Below are positions 22,909 through 34,275 of a stretch of DNA of 64,000 nt, piece by piece. The stretch's first letter is position 1, and each line of letters opens with the position of its first letter. This DNA is from Vombatus ursinus (lineage: Eukaryota; Chordata; Mammalia; Diprotodontia; Vombatidae), in the NCBI RefSeq assembly GCF_900497805.2, contig NW_020948739.1, positions 14,619,593-14,683,592 of the forward strand, written 5' to 3'. The notes beneath the pieces are model-generated. The model saw nothing but the letters and a program-made list of their open reading frames with translations, had not been told where the DNA came from and made no database searches. The position numbers and the translations under genes are program-made.

Positions 22909-23074
22909 GGGGGCAGCTAGGTGGTACAGTGGATAGAGCACTGGCCCTGGATTCAGGAGGACCTGAGTTCAAGTCTGGCCTCAGACATATAACACTTACT
23001 AGCTGTGTGACCCTGGGCAAGTCACTTTACCCCACTGCCTAGCCAAAACAAAACAAAACAAAACAAAAAAAAAA
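22909..23074 (+). repeat. Poly-A tailed tRNA-like SINE (SINE1/WSINE1 type)
   Basis: Nearly undamaged: gggggcagctaggtggtac, tagagcactggccctggatt, aggaggacctgagttcaagt, cttactagctgtgtgaccct, then an (AAAAC)n/A tail. Possible decayed target duplication cacagaaccc / cacaggatccc. The A tail implies L1-driven mobilisation, unlike MAR1. Low divergence makes it one of the youngest insertions here. Confidence 0.9.
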
Positions 23075-23096
23075 CACAGGATCCCAATTAAAACAT

Positions 23097-23384
23097 ACCT
23101 CAGAAGTGATGATCTAGGTTTGCCTATAAACTTCCAATGAGAAGAAGACAAACTCTCAATGAAAACAAAAGAAATAAGTAGGAAGAAAACCAGAACAGTG
23201 TAGAATCAGGAAAGTCAAAAGAGAGAAAGGTTGATGGTGTCAAATGCCATAGATAGGTCAAGAAAGAAGCCCAACTGTTAAGTATCTCTTAATTGATTCT
23301 GGCAGAAATGGTGGGGTTGTGGATTTTGGAGAGAACTGTTTCAGAAGTTTAGTCATGAAGAAAGCCAGAGGGAAGGTTTAAGTG
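23097..23384 (-). repeat. LINE2-like internal region, continued
   Basis: Blocks such as aaggttgatggtgtcaaatg and tagataggtcaagaaagaag resemble the antisense LINE2-associated sequence that precedes it. Assignment from memory, moderately sure. Confidence 0.5.
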
Positions 23385-23449
23385 TCAACCAACTAACATT
23401 TATTAAATACCTACTATGCACCAGGAACTGTGATAAGTGTTAGGTATAG

Positions 23450-23499
<50 letters not shown>

Positions 23500-23750
23500 G
23501 TATACATATAGAAAGAAAGGCAAAAAATAAAAGAACCCCCCCGCTCCTCCAGTCCCTGCTCTGAAGAAGCTTAAAGTTCAATGGGATATACAATATGCAA
23601 ACGACTACATACAAACAAGCTACGTACAGGATAGATTGAGAGTATTCTGATTCAATACAGCAAGATTAGGGATGATGGGGAAAAGCTTCCTGCAAATGTA
23701 AGGAAAATGGAGAGAACATGCAGATCATTCATTTGAGAATTTTAAGAAAG
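23385..23750 (-). repeat. LINE2 3' end with internal (GT)n
   Basis: Antisense tail aacatttattaaatacctac, tatgcaccaggaactgtgat; a (GT)n expansion at 23454-23497 sits inside it; then gctctgaagaagcttaaagt and caaacgactacatacaaaca. Confidence 0.82.
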
Positions 23751-24037
23751 GGAGAAAAGAAACTAAATGGTACTTGGGGAGCAGCAATATCTTTCTAGAC
23801 AGAAGAAACCTGGCTACACTCTTGTGATGTAGCTGATAGTTCTTTCCTTTCCACATTTTACTGTGGGTTGACTTTCTTCCATCATGAGGTTAGGTTTTCC
23901 ATGCTTTTCCAACCTTCTATCTTGGGGACTTTGTGACTTTGACACATTTTGCCAAACTTTGCTTATTAAGTAGTGAGGCAAGGTAGCTACTTATTTCTTG
24001 AGGGAAAGAGTTAACTCTATCTACAAGTGATTTTTGC

Positions 24038-24270
24038 CTAGACTGGGTGGAGTAAATTGAATTGTAATGTTACTGTTTAATATCTGGTGGCCATGTTTTC
24101 TTGGGTTCAAAGAATCAGAGAATCATGGAATTTAAAAGCTGGAAGGGACGTGAAAGATAATTTATTCCAAACCCTGCATTTTACAGAATGTTCTTTTTTT
24201 TTTGTTATTCAGAAATGGAAGAGCAAAGCTTCCTTTGGCAGCATTTGTAGCAGCTTGTAAACTGGAAAAA
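24038..24270. repeat. 233-bp duplicated segment, copy B
   Basis: Second copy of 22288-22520. Here the flanks are not LINE2, although the first 15 and last 9 bases match the LINE2-looking edges of copy A. This suggests copy A is the source. Confidence 0.88.
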
Positions 24271-24310
24271 ACAAAAACTCTCAGGAGTTAAAGGTTAGCT
24301 AAAAGGACTC

Positions 24311-24640
24311 CATAGGATTATAGGATTATAGGCCTGGAAGAAAACCTAGTCCAACTCCATTTTACAGATTTTATGGTCAATTCCAATTTTAGCTCTAGAT
24401 GGTAAAAGCTATCAATTCCAAACCACTTACTTTACAGATGAGGAAATTGAGGCCCAGAGATTTCAGTTGCCTTAGGTCACACAGCTAATAAATAGTAGAG
24501 CTAGGATGAGGCCACTGAGCTTCAGAGAGGCTAATCACTTGTCTAAGGAATCACAATTAGTAAATAGACAAGAGCAGAGCTCAAGTGTCCCAACTCCCAA
24601 GCTATTCTTTTCACTGTATCACAGCTTACTCTACTGAACA
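24311..24640 (-). repeat. Two adjoining MIR-type SINE pieces
   Basis: Reads actttacagatgaggaaatt, gccttaggtcacacagctaa, then a second agcttcagagaggctaatca and agcagagctcaagtgtccca. Confidence 0.75.
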
Positions 24641-24814
24641 TTAACACATTTTGTGGATACACTTCTGCCAAATGCAATTTACTCTCCTTTTTTTTAGGTG
24701 TTGGATGATCCTGGGGGACTGAACTCATTTGTCCCCACTCAGAACAGTTTCCAATCTTTTGTGGTTGCCTCTCCTTCCCTCCCAAGAGCTCCTGTGTGTC
24801 ACTATAAGGGGTGG

Positions 24815-24945
24815 GTTCAGTTAACATGTATTTGTTAAGCACTAACTACATGCCAGGCACTATGTTGAGTGCTGGAGATATAAAGAAAGGCAGTAATACA
24901 GTCCCTGCACTCAATGAGCTCACATTGTACTTGATCACGGAATAA
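24815..24945 (-). repeat. LINE2 3' tail
   Basis: Reads tatttgttaagcactaacta, catgccaggcactatgttga, gcactcaatgagctcacatt. Confidence 0.82.
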
Positions 24946-26690
24946 CTCAGAAAAAAAGTCAAGAGAAATATTAATATTACTGAAGCTTGAACCACAGCTG
25001 GTCTTCAGAGCTTTTCCATCCTTAAATGAATGAAGTTGAGGACATGAGTAAGCATTTCCTGGGATACACAAAAACCTTTTTTGTATTGTTGTTTTAGATT
25101 TATTTTTGTAATTTCATGTGCAATCATCTTTTTATTACACTATATTATGGAAATGCTTATTTTATTCCATAAGTTAAAAATTAAAAATAAATTAAAAAAG
25201 AAAAAAAAAGAAAAAAAGAAAACGAATGGTCAATAGTGTATTTACTTTACCAATCATGCTTTCATTCTACTTGGCACTGCTTTTTACTTTTTTATCCTTT
25301 TTTTAAAGGCATGGGAAAATATAAATTAGGGAATGGGAGATAGGATTGCAAAAATACTTATTTATGTTGTTAGATTTTTAAATTAATTTAAGTGATATGT
25401 GTACCCTATATGCAGTTTTAATTTAAGATATGCTGTATTCCAGCTTTAAGTTTTTCACCACAAATCCCAGGCTATAAATTCTAAGTCTATACAACATACT
25501 ATTCATTCATAGAAATACTTTAGAAAGTTTTAGAAATTAGTTTGAATGTCCAGTCAGTGGAGTTCTCAGAAGCTCATCTCCAGGTTATTTTGAAAGATCA
25601 ATTCTATTCCTAGCTGTTACTTAGTGGTTTAATTTTGAGTAGGTTCTGTCTGTCTCTTCATTACTCTTTTTATCTGTGTCTCTTTCTGTGTGTCTCTGTC
25701 TCTGTCTCCCATCTCTCTCTGCCACTGTAAAATGACAAATTTAATATCAGATGGCTTCAAGCATCCCACACAGCTCTAGCATCTGTGTGATTATAATAAC
25801 ACCTCTCTAGAAAAAGGTCCAGGCAATGGTGGTGGGCTAAGATATTTAGTTTCTAAAATAATCATTGTCTTGAAGTTTAGAAGAAGGATTTTATTATGGT
25901 TTCCTCCAACTTTTCTGTTCAGACTAGGAAGAAGAAAAAGTCTCAAGACATGAGGCTGAGAGCAAGACCTAGAAAATAAGAAATTTCCTCTGGACCTTAG
26001 TGGGATTCACCAAAGGCCATTCCAGACAAAGGTATTAGTTAAGATCTTAGTTAGACTAATCACCTACTTACAAATTTAATATCTAGAGAGGATAGGCAAA
26101 ATTAGCACTTTTAAGTAGATTTGCAATAAGGTCAGAAGTACAGACCTTTCCAAGCCTCTAAGAGTCAAAATAGCTTGAGGCCATCCATTGCCAAAGCTGT
26201 TTTAGTAGCTGTTTGAAATCCTGAGCAATTTTGTATTAAGTACAGTCCCAGGGATTTCTGATTCTGAAGGAAAGAAGACAGGATCCAATTTTAACAAGGC
26301 TAGTGGTATACCAACTGTTCAGCTTAAAAAAAAAAAGAAAAGAAAGCAGTTTGGCAACAGAAGTATCCAGGGAGGAGACTCTGATTTGGGCTTTGGTTTT
26401 AGGTTTGCTTGGTTTTGATATTGCATAAAATCTTCATCTTATGTACAATGTCTTTTTCTGTAAGGCATATTTATTATTATTTATGCAGATATTTTAATAA
26501 AGGTATTTGTAGGCAGTGCAGTTTCATGAAAAAAGTTCTGGATTTGGAATCAAAGAGTGTGGCTTCAAAAACATATCACTATTACTTAGTAATGATGACA
26601 GTTTTAAGAATAGAGACAACAATTTCATATATATATATAATAAGTAAACAGTTTGACTTTAATGAATATCTTGTAATTAGACTTTAATAT
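24946..26690. other. Intron 5, mostly unassigned
   Basis: Holds an A-rich run at 25186-25222 and a TCTG/TCTC-rich stretch at 25645-25725. Otherwise no named repeat. A 92-codon open frame at 26409-26687 is AT-rich and looks like chance. Confidence 0.45.
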
Positions 26691-27150
26691 TTTCCTTATA
26701 TTTCTTCTGGATCTTTTCTATCAAAGTTTCTATTGAGTTCCGGTCTTTTAGTTATGAATACTTGAAAGTCCTTCAGTTTGTCAAATGTCCTTTGTTTTTT
26801 TCCATTTAGCATTATATTCAAATTTACTGGGTAAATTATTTTTGGATGCAACCCCAACTCTTTTGCTCTTGGAAACATAATGTTCCAAGATCTACAGTCT
26901 TTTAGCGTAGAAGCTACTAGGTCTTGTGAAATCTTGACTGTATTTCCACAGTATTATTTTGTTCTTGTTGCTTGTAATATTTTCTCCTTAACCTGAGAAT
27001 TTTGAAACTTGGCTATGACATTCCTGTAAGTTTTTCTCCTGGGATCTCTTTCAGGTGGTGAACTGTAGATTTTTTTTTCTATTTACATTCTATCTTCTTG
27101 TTCTAGAACTTTAGAACAATTTTCCTTAATAATTTCTTGTAATGTTGTAT
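26691..27150 (-). mobile_element. L1 ORF1 C-terminal fragment
   Basis: Minus-strand reading gives KAELGL-type L1 ORF1p text: PRAKELGLHPKIIYPVN, FDKLKDFQVFITKRPELN and, further upstream, the region corresponding to the ILQAARKK part. It is the C-terminal end of the RNA-binding ORF1 protein. The open part spans 26878-26696; the rest is disrupted. No ORF2 follows, so this is an internal fragment. Confidence 0.8.
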
Positions 27151-27280
27151 CTATTACTTACTATCTGTGTAACCTTAGAAATGTCAAGTAACTTCTCCGG
27201 CCTTCCATGTCTTCACCTATAAATTTAGGGTGTTGTAAGATGACCCTTAAATTGCTTTCTAGCATTTAAAAAAATGACCA
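27151..27280 (+). repeat. MIR-type SINE fragment
   Basis: Reads ttactatctgtgtaacctta, tcaagtaacttctccggcct, with a THER1-like ending tgacccttaaattgctttc. Confidence 0.6.
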
Positions 27281-27424
27281 CATAGTATCTTTACAATTAG
27301 AGTCTATGAAAAGACTTGAATCATAAATCTTAGCTACTTAAGGAAACAACAAACTCCTGTTTTTCAAAGTATAAAAAAAAGCACTTTGGTTCAGAAATAT
27401 TGTAAATCAATGTGGTAGGCACCG

Positions 27425-27625
27425 TATTTAGTGTGGTAAAGTGAAACGAGTTCTGGGTTTGGAGTTGGAGATCTTGAGTTTAAATCCTGTCTCTCTGATT
27501 ATTTTCTCCCTATGTAACTTTAGTCAGTTTACTAAACCTCTCAGTCTTGATTTTACAATCTGTAAAATGGAAGAATTGAACTAGATGGTCACTCCAGCTG
27601 TCAAGTTACAATCCTACTATTTTTG
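27425..27625 (+). repeat. MIR/THER1-type SINE
   Basis: Reads gttctgggtttggagttgga, gagtttaaatcctgtctctc, gaattgaactagatggtcac. Confidence 0.72.
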
Positions 27626-29214
27626 CCTGTTTCTGGGAGATTTCACATGTTGTGACTAGTTTTATGATGACTTCTAGAGTTTAGACTGGAATGTTAGTTA
27701 CATGGAACTTCAGGTCTCCCAATTTTCTTCACAGAAAAAAAAGAATGCAATTGACTATGTTGCAAAAGCCACATTGCTGTTTCTAGTGAGAAAAGAAACA
27801 AATGAATCTTTGGTTAACTGATGAGGAAAAGTTCAGGGGGAAAATGGTGGGTTTTACTGGCAGGAGGATTTGAGACATGAAAAGACTTAAAAGGCTCATT
27901 TGCCAAGCATTGTGTGGTTTGCACTCTCTGGCATGATTCCTACTGGTGGTTGGGGAACCTGTTACATTAGGTATGCTGCTGAGTTTAATGAAAATCTCAC
28001 TCTGACTTAACTCTATCCAGGAAAAGATTGAACTGGCTCATATCCCAGGCAAGGTCAAAGCTTTCAACCATTAAACACCTTTTAACATAATATGGGGGTT
28101 GAAATTCAAACAATAAAAACAAAATTTGATTCACTTCATTTTCATGCTTTTCTGTAGGAGGTGAAATAATAATGCTTAAAGATGCTAATTGTTTTTCCAT
28201 AGCTTCAGAATGAAAAGATTCAACATATCAGTTATATCCCTCTTCCAAGAATTAGAGGAATTATTAGTTCTAAAATATTTTTAAATAAGAAGTAGAGTTT
28301 GGGGGACATTTTCACTTTTTACAGATGAAAATATGTTGGCTATCAGACAATTTATGAAATGAAAGGAAAATTCATGTTTCCTGCAATAATGCTTAGAAAA
28401 GAATCTAGTGCATAAAACAGCCACAAGTTAATAATTTAAATGTGGAAGACTCTAAATGCTCAATCTGTTCTTATTTCAATTGTTTAAAATGTGAAATGGG
28501 TCCAGAAAATCATCACTAGTTCTCCTCATTGGCATTATAGAACAACACTTCTCTCTTCAATTTTAATTTCATTATTTTGAGCTTTATAGATATTTCTCAA
28601 TGATAAAGCAATGTAAATAAAAACAATATTAAACTAGGTGTTGTTATTCTTGTAGCTTTAGTACAGCCAACAACATTTACTCATTCTTGGCTGATCTTCT
28701 CTGTCCTCCATCCAGGTTTTCATACATGGCACCAATTTACCAGTTTATTAGGCCAATCTGACTGAACCAGATTTAGATTATCAGATTGCAGTGAATGTAG
28801 AAGGCTGAAATTCATTTAAGCATGGTGTGCATTACTGATTCCCACATAAAATCATGCAAATATTCTTTATCCTAAATCTTATTTATAATGAGCACAGGTT
28901 TTTTTTTTCCAAAGTCAGAATATGAAATCATTTTAATGTTGTAATATTCTAGATTTTTATCCATGTCAGCTACTGATCCCAGATTTTCTAATTCCCTGGA
29001 CAATAGAAGCATGAGTAAGAAAGCATTTTTGGTGGATCTTCAATTAACACCACTGCCAAGCAAATGAATGAAAAGATAAATTAATATAAGTAGCATTTGG
29101 AGAGCTTCACACGACAGCCTTTCTAGTACTATGATTCACGATGACTTTTTAAAACTGACTGGCTTTAAATAGTCTTCAAATTAGGGGGAAATACTACTGT
29201 TATAAATACTGAAG
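27626..29214. other. Intron 5, nothing recognised
   Basis: About 1.6 kb of repeat-poor AT-rich sequence, one of the longest such stretches; a candidate place to look for conserved non-coding elements. Confidence 0.5.
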
Positions 29215-29415
29215 ATCAAAGACATGGAGCTGGAAGATGCTTTAGGTACCATGTTGTCCAATTCCCTCATTTTATAGATGAGATAACTTGGGCCAACTGA
29301 GATAGAGTGACTTGCCCAAAGCATAGAGAAAGTAAGTAACTAACAGTTAGTATTTGAATCCAGATGCTTGACTCCAAACTTGCTTCTCCTTTTACCATAC
29401 TATATTGCCTCCCTT
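29215..29415 (-). repeat. MIR/THER1-type SINE
   Basis: Reads agacatggagctggaagatg, cattttatagatgagataac, gagtgacttgcccaaagc, tttgaatccagatgcttgac. Confidence 0.8.
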
Positions 29416-29768
29416 CTGAAAATCCACGTTCACCAAGGGGTAAATGTCTTTAAAAGGATTATTACACAAGACCAGAAAAAGCACTCAATGTCTCAATGTT
29501 CCATCTTTCCTACTATAGCTCCCTTTCTGCTGTGCACCTCTACCATTGTTCAAAAAAACTGATGTTTCATCAAGGTCTTCCCAAATCTCCTTCTGCTTCC
29601 TGGCAGTGAAAAGAGTCGTATCTTTTGGTAAAACTGTGCCTTCTTTCGGACAATCTTCCTAGATGCCATGATTGTGGCTAGTCCCTTACTAGATTGTGTT
29701 CTGGACATGCCACTGTGGTGAATTGAATAAATGTTACACCCTGAGAGAGAGAGTTTGATGCGATATAC
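29416..29768. other. Intron 5, unassigned
   Basis: Pyrimidine-rich; may include a decayed LINE2 piece (catcaaggtcttcccaaatc), not certain. Confidence 0.4.
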
Positions 29769-29930
29769 TTAGGGGAGGTAGTGAAAAACACAATGGATTA
29801 GGTAGAAAAAAAGAAACTCATATTCTAATTTATATCTGCTGTTAACTAGCTGTTTGCTTCTAGTTGGGCAAGTTGTCTCAACTTTCCCATTGGCAAAAGG
29901 GGAGGCTTGTATGACATACTATCTAAATGG
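29769..29930 (+). repeat. MIR-type SINE, diverged
   Basis: Reads ctgctgttaactagctgttt, tgggcaagttgtctcaactt. Confidence 0.55.
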
Positions 29931-30029
29931 GAGGGGCATTGTGACATAGATCTACCTCCCTCCAGTGGCCATTGAACTACCCTCAAACAATATATCCTTT
30001 ATCCATTTTTTGTATATATACACATTGTC

Positions 30030-30142
30030 TCCCCCAGTAGAATACAAGTCCCTGAGGGGCAGAGACAATTTCTTTTTTTTTTAATCTTTGTATCTCCAGT
30101 CTGTCACATAGTAGGCATTTAATAAATGCTTGTTGTTGATTA
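30030..30142 (+). repeat. LINE2 3' tail
   Basis: Reads agtagaatacaagtccctga, ggggcagagacaatttc, a T run, tctgtcacatagtaggcatt, taataaatgcttgttgttga. The cacatagtagg site is intact here, useful as a reference for the interrupted copies at 42.9 and 55.9 kb. Confidence 0.85.
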
Positions 30143-30144
30143 AT

Positions 30145-30430
30145 TGATAGAAGACAGAGTACTGGACAAAGAATAGGGAAGACCTAAGTTCTAATCCTAC
30201 CTCTAAGATTGCTCTGTGCCTATGGGCAAGTCATTGAACTTCTCTCTATCTCAATTTTCTCATCTGTGAAATGTCATTAATAGTACATGTGCTAGCTATC
30301 TTACAAGGTTGTTGGATTTTTTTTGTAATGAGAACCATAAAACCTGGAGTACCTGTCTCAAAGGGTCAAATGAGATACATGAAGTACAAACATTAACTTT
30401 TATCATATTATCATCATCTTCATCATCATC
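30145..30430 (+). repeat. MIR-type SINE and (TCA)n
   Basis: Reads agacctaagttctaatccta, tatgggcaagtcattgaact, tcaaatgagatac, then a short ATCATC run. Confidence 0.78.
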
Positions 30431-31420
30431 ACTATCCTTTCCAGTTGATTCTATGGTGTAATTTGAGAAGCATAAAAAGGTCCTCCTTCCATAGCACTTC
30501 CCTACTCTTCTCTTTCTGTTCTCCTCAACTAGTCTTGCTGTATCTTTCTTGCTTCAACAATCTGGCACTTCATCGGTATGGACACCTTGACCGGCTCAGA
30601 TCACAACGTTTTATGTGTCTTAGTCTTGGGAGTTCCCAAGACTTAAAAAAATACAACAAAGAATCATACAGAAGCTAAACTAGTGAAGTGTCTCTTTGAA
30701 TTCAGCTCAGTTCCTCAATTTGACACATTGTCAAATTGTCGGAGGGCTTGGATTCCAAGTCTTTCCAGCTTGGACATACAGATCAGGAATTGCCGTAACT
30801 TGCATTCCTCTGGCTTTACCTTAGAGATTCCAAAGTCTTGATGAGGCACGGGGCTAAGACTTGGGTGGCCACTGTAATGGCTGAAATTCCCATCCCATTC
30901 CTCCTTTAATTACCTCCTTTAAATGAAAATTTTATCTTAAAGATATAAGGCAAAAAGACATTGTCAGCTATTAATTCCATATCTTGAATTCATTTCGTAA
31001 TGCTAGGTCTCTTCTACTAAAAGAGAACATGTCTGAGGGTAGCATCAAAAAAACACCTTGAACTTTTGCTTATTCTGGAAGATACCAGTACTATCAAAGT
31101 GGAAAAGCTTTGGTTGTTGGCAGTGGGACAGACTGTGGAGAGGTTCTCCAAGGATCTGCCTAATTAAGTTCAAAAGCCTCATCACCAGAAATCTAGTCAC
31201 CTAATGATAGTGAGTTTGTGTGTGTTTGTTTGTTTTAATTTTTGGCCATAACATCTCAGAGAAAAAAAAAAAAACAACTAATGTTTATGTTTGGGTTGGG
31301 GAGGTAGTGGAAGGTAGAATGGAGAATTCAATCTGAGCTGATGAGCACAGCACTAGAATGAAATCACAGAACCCTAAAAGGATTGAAGTATTTATAGCCC
31401 CAGTAAGTGAGCAGGACCCT
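30431..31420. other. Intron 5, nothing recognised
   Basis: About 1 kb without named repeats; an A run near 31263. Confidence 0.5.
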
Positions 31421-31424
31421 TGGA

Positions 31425-31640
31425 AATAGTGTGATACTGAGGAAAGAATAACAGATTTGGAATAAGAGGATCTAGGTTCAAATCTTGACTCTGCTACTTA
31501 CTACCTATGTGATTAATGGGCAAGTTCCTTAAAATTGGGCCTTGATTTTTATCTTTTTAATCTGCAAAATGAAAAGACTACACTGGATTGCCTCTCACTT
31601 TCTTTCTAGTTCTGAAACTATGCTCTTATAGTCTGGGAAA
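31425..31640 (+). repeat. MIR-type SINE
   Basis: Reads aacagatttggaataagagg, tctaggttcaaatcttgact, ctgctacttactacctatgt. Confidence 0.78.
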
Positions 31641-31927
31641 CAGGAGAAGTAAGTTTAGATGCAGATAATAAATCTATATGGGAATGGAGGGACAGGGGTG
31701 AAGGGGAGGGAACCAGTCCTGGAGAATGAATGAAAGTGAAGGGACCTGAGCAGACAAAAGACAGAGTAGGGCCAAAAAGTATTTTAAGGTGACTGGACAG
31801 GGTAATATAATTCCCACTACCCCTCCCTTAAAAAAAAGTTCAGAAAAAGATGGAACAATAAATCAAAGCTTTGACCAACTCATGTTTTTATCCTAGGACC
31901 TTTTCTGATATAATACTGATTCTACCA

Positions 31928-32100
31928 TATGATATAGTATGAGGGAAAAAAAAGACTACTGAGTCAGGACACCTGGGTTCTAATCCAACTTCTATCATCA
32001 ATTCACTGTATGACCTTAGGCAAGTCATTTAAACCCTAGATGTCTTTTCTGATCTGTAAAATGAGAAGGATGGTCTCAATGATTCCTAAAAATCCCTTTT
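31928..32100 (+). repeat. MIR/THER1-type SINE
   Basis: Reads gtcaggacacctgggttcta, ctgtatgaccttaggcaagt, ctgatctgtaaaatgagaag. Confidence 0.78.
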
Positions 32101-32212
32101 CATCTCTCAGAGGGATTCTCTGATTCCCTGTGAATCCAATTCTCTGACCCAGTTTTAGAAAAATATGCAGAGGAAGTTGTTAGATTATTTAGAGAGAAGA
32201 ATGCCTCTCTTT

Positions 32213-32236
32213 CCCACCCACCCCAACCCACCCCCC
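32213..32236 (-). other. G-quadruplex motif on the ANGPT1 transcript strand
   Basis: 24 bases made of five C runs (3, 3, 4, 3 and 6 long) separated by one or two A. On the minus (sense) strand this is five G runs with loops of 1-2 nt, a textbook stable G4 pattern. It lies about 425 nt into intron 5 after the exon 5 donor. A nearby G7...GC6 hairpin with a six-base loop is at 32308-32327. Confidence 0.85.
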
Positions 32237-32661
32237 AGAAGCAGTTGTTCTGCCAAATTGATGCTCTGGCTCTAATAGGATATGGTGAGGAATGGTGGTA
32301 GGGGTTTGGGGGGGACATTTGCCCCCCTTGAAATGTGGAGTTTCTAACTGCCCCTCTCTCAACCCCTCAAGTCACTCCTGTGTGTGTCTCTTCATAACCT
32401 TGACCAGGAATGCTGGGGCTATTTCTCTACTCCCTGCCCACCCTAGGAGTGAGCAACAGAGCAAGCAGGAAATACTGAAGCTGCCCTGAGGGAAGGGCTT
32501 TGCTTGCCTCTCAGTGACTCAGGAAGGAACACAGGCTCTCTGGGGATAACCCAGCTCACTGACACACTTTCAGTTTAGTGTGTTCACAGATTAATCACAA
32601 CCTCCCTTCCTCAGTTCAGAGTTCTAGTTCACAACTTGTAAACAAACACTTCAGCTTTTAC
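32237..32661. other. Intron 5, first 425 nt
   Basis: GC-richer than the rest of the intron, with no named repeat. Contains the donor gtaaaa at 32661-32656. Confidence 0.5.
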
Positions 32662-32789
32662 CTTTTTGGGCTCTGGCACGTTATTAATATAAATAGTGTA
32701 GATTCCACTTTTATTAAAACCAGCTTGATACACATCTGCACAGTCTCTAAATGGTTTGTCCTCCTCTCTTTTTGCACTCTTAAGTAAAA
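32662..32789 (-). CDS. ANGPT1: ANGPT1 exon 5 (linker to fibrinogen-like domain)
   Basis: A 128-bp exon. Its first two bases complete a Val codon begun by the last base of exon 4; 42 full codons follow: LLKSAKREEDKPFRDCADVY, then QAGFNKSGIYTIYINNVPEP and KK. It joins the coiled coil to the fibrinogen-like domain, which starts around PFRDCADV. That Cys is the first conserved domain cysteine. Acceptor is ctttgcag before 32789; donor is AAG|gtaaaa after 32662. Human ANGPT1, as I recall, reads KGGKREEEKPF and NNMPEP; here it is KSAKREEDKPF and NNVPEP, so differences cluster in the flexible linker. The exon is open and complete, 29.0 kb downstream of exon 4. Confidence 0.98.
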
Positions 32790-33240
32790 CTGCAAAGAAA
32801 GAAATATGATATTAACAGGACAATTAGTATCCAAAAAGGACTTTATACATAATATTAAAAAAATCTTAATGTTTTCAATACATCTGACAATCAAAGTCTA
32901 CTGTGTGTAAAACAGTAATAATAATAATAATTACAGCATGATGGGCTAAGGAGCTTCTAAAGCATCTTCCAATATTAACAAGCTGGCAAACAGAGGGAAA
33001 GAACTTCTCTAAGCCTGAATTGTTTCCTTTGATTTGAGTCTCTACAGACAGTCTATATGTTACAGCAACTGGGTGAGATAGAGGCCCTTCAAATCCCAGT
33101 TCTGTGAGCCCTCTGTGGGCCCAGTTCCTGTGTCTCCAGCCTACTAAGGCATGATATGAAATTCTACAAACCAGTATGCTGCAGCAGAGAATGATTTGTG
33201 CAGAATAACTGATGTGTAAATGGAACAGAGGAGGGCCATC
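32790..33240. other. Intron 4, 3' end
   Basis: Pyrimidine-rich acceptor region then unassigned sequence with a short (AAT)n run near 32916. Confidence 0.5.
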
Positions 33241-33241
33241 C

Positions 33242-33785
33242 TGAGTCAGTTGAATCCCACAAATACTTATGTGTCTAGTATGAGGGAAACAGCACACAGG
33301 GGGCTGAGTGAAGTTCTGGGGTTACAAAGACAAAAACAAATGAAAACAGTCCCCTGGAGTCTACATTATACCAGAGGGAAACAACTTGTATTCAGACACA
33401 GAAATTTAAAATACAAACAAATTAAAACAAGGCAATCTGGGGGCAGTGAGAGGGTAGGGGATGGGGGTTACTAACATTTGAGTAAATCAAAAAATAGGCC
33501 TTTTCTAGGAGGTGAAACTTGAGTTGACTCTTGAATGAAGGTAGAGATCCCAAGAGATGGAGAGCTGGAAATGCAGAGCATTATAGGCATGAATGACAAT
33601 GGACAAAAGCATGGAGAGGGGAATAAAGCATCATGTGCTGGAATTAGCAAATAGGCCATTTTAACTGGAACACACATATAGCATGAGAGGGAGTAAAGTG
33701 AAAACAGTCTGGAAAGACAAAACAGAATCAGATTGCAAAGGGTTTTAAATGTTAAATAGGAAATTTAAGGATATGATGGACACCT
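33242..33785 (-). repeat. LINE2, 3' 540 bp
   Basis: Antisense: cccctggagtctacattata, cttgagttgactcttgaatg, gcaaagggttttaaatgtta. The tail itself (tatgtgtctagtatgaggga) is decayed. Confidence 0.75.
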
Positions 33786-33789
33786 TGAG

Positions 33790-34035
33790 TGTTGTTATAT
33801 GCCTGAGAAGCAACATAGACAGTGGAAAGAACACTGGACTGACAGAAATGATCTGGGCTCGAATCCTACCTCCAACACTTACTAACTGTAGATCATAGGT
33901 CAGTCACTTAACTCCTCTGGGATTTAGTTTCTTCATTTATAAGATGGAGATTATAAATAGCACCTACATCACAGAGTTATTATAATGATCATTTTATAAC
34001 CCTGAAAACTGTCCAGTAAATGCCAACTGTTATTA
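33790..34035 (+). repeat. MIR SINE, near full length
   Basis: Reads agtggaaagaacactggact, gctcgaatcctacctccaac, tcttcatttataagatggag, ccagtaaatgccaactgtta. Confidence 0.85.
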
Positions 34036-34207
34036 TAATAGTAGTTGTCCACACCATACTCAAAGAATTGATTTTGGGCAAAATTCACTTTGAGGGTTTT
34101 ATTTAAAAAAAAAAGTCATGGACAGGAATTATGCCAGATAATCATTTTGGGCCATGAAAAGTTTGCACTTTGGACTATTTAGGAAAAGAATACTGAAGAG
34201 AAAGAAT

Positions 34208-34213
<6 letters not shown>

Positions 34214-34247
<34 letters not shown>

Positions 34248-34275
34248 ATATATATACACACACATATACATAGAT
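34214..34275. repeat. (TA)n microsatellite
   Basis: About 14 TA units followed by imperfect ATAC/ACAC. Confidence 0.95.

Noticed and set aside
22288-24270. The 233-bp direct repeats as LTRs of a small 1.98-kb element
   Set aside because: Ends lack TG...CA, no target duplication flanks the pair, and the space between holds ordinary LINE2 and a SINE.
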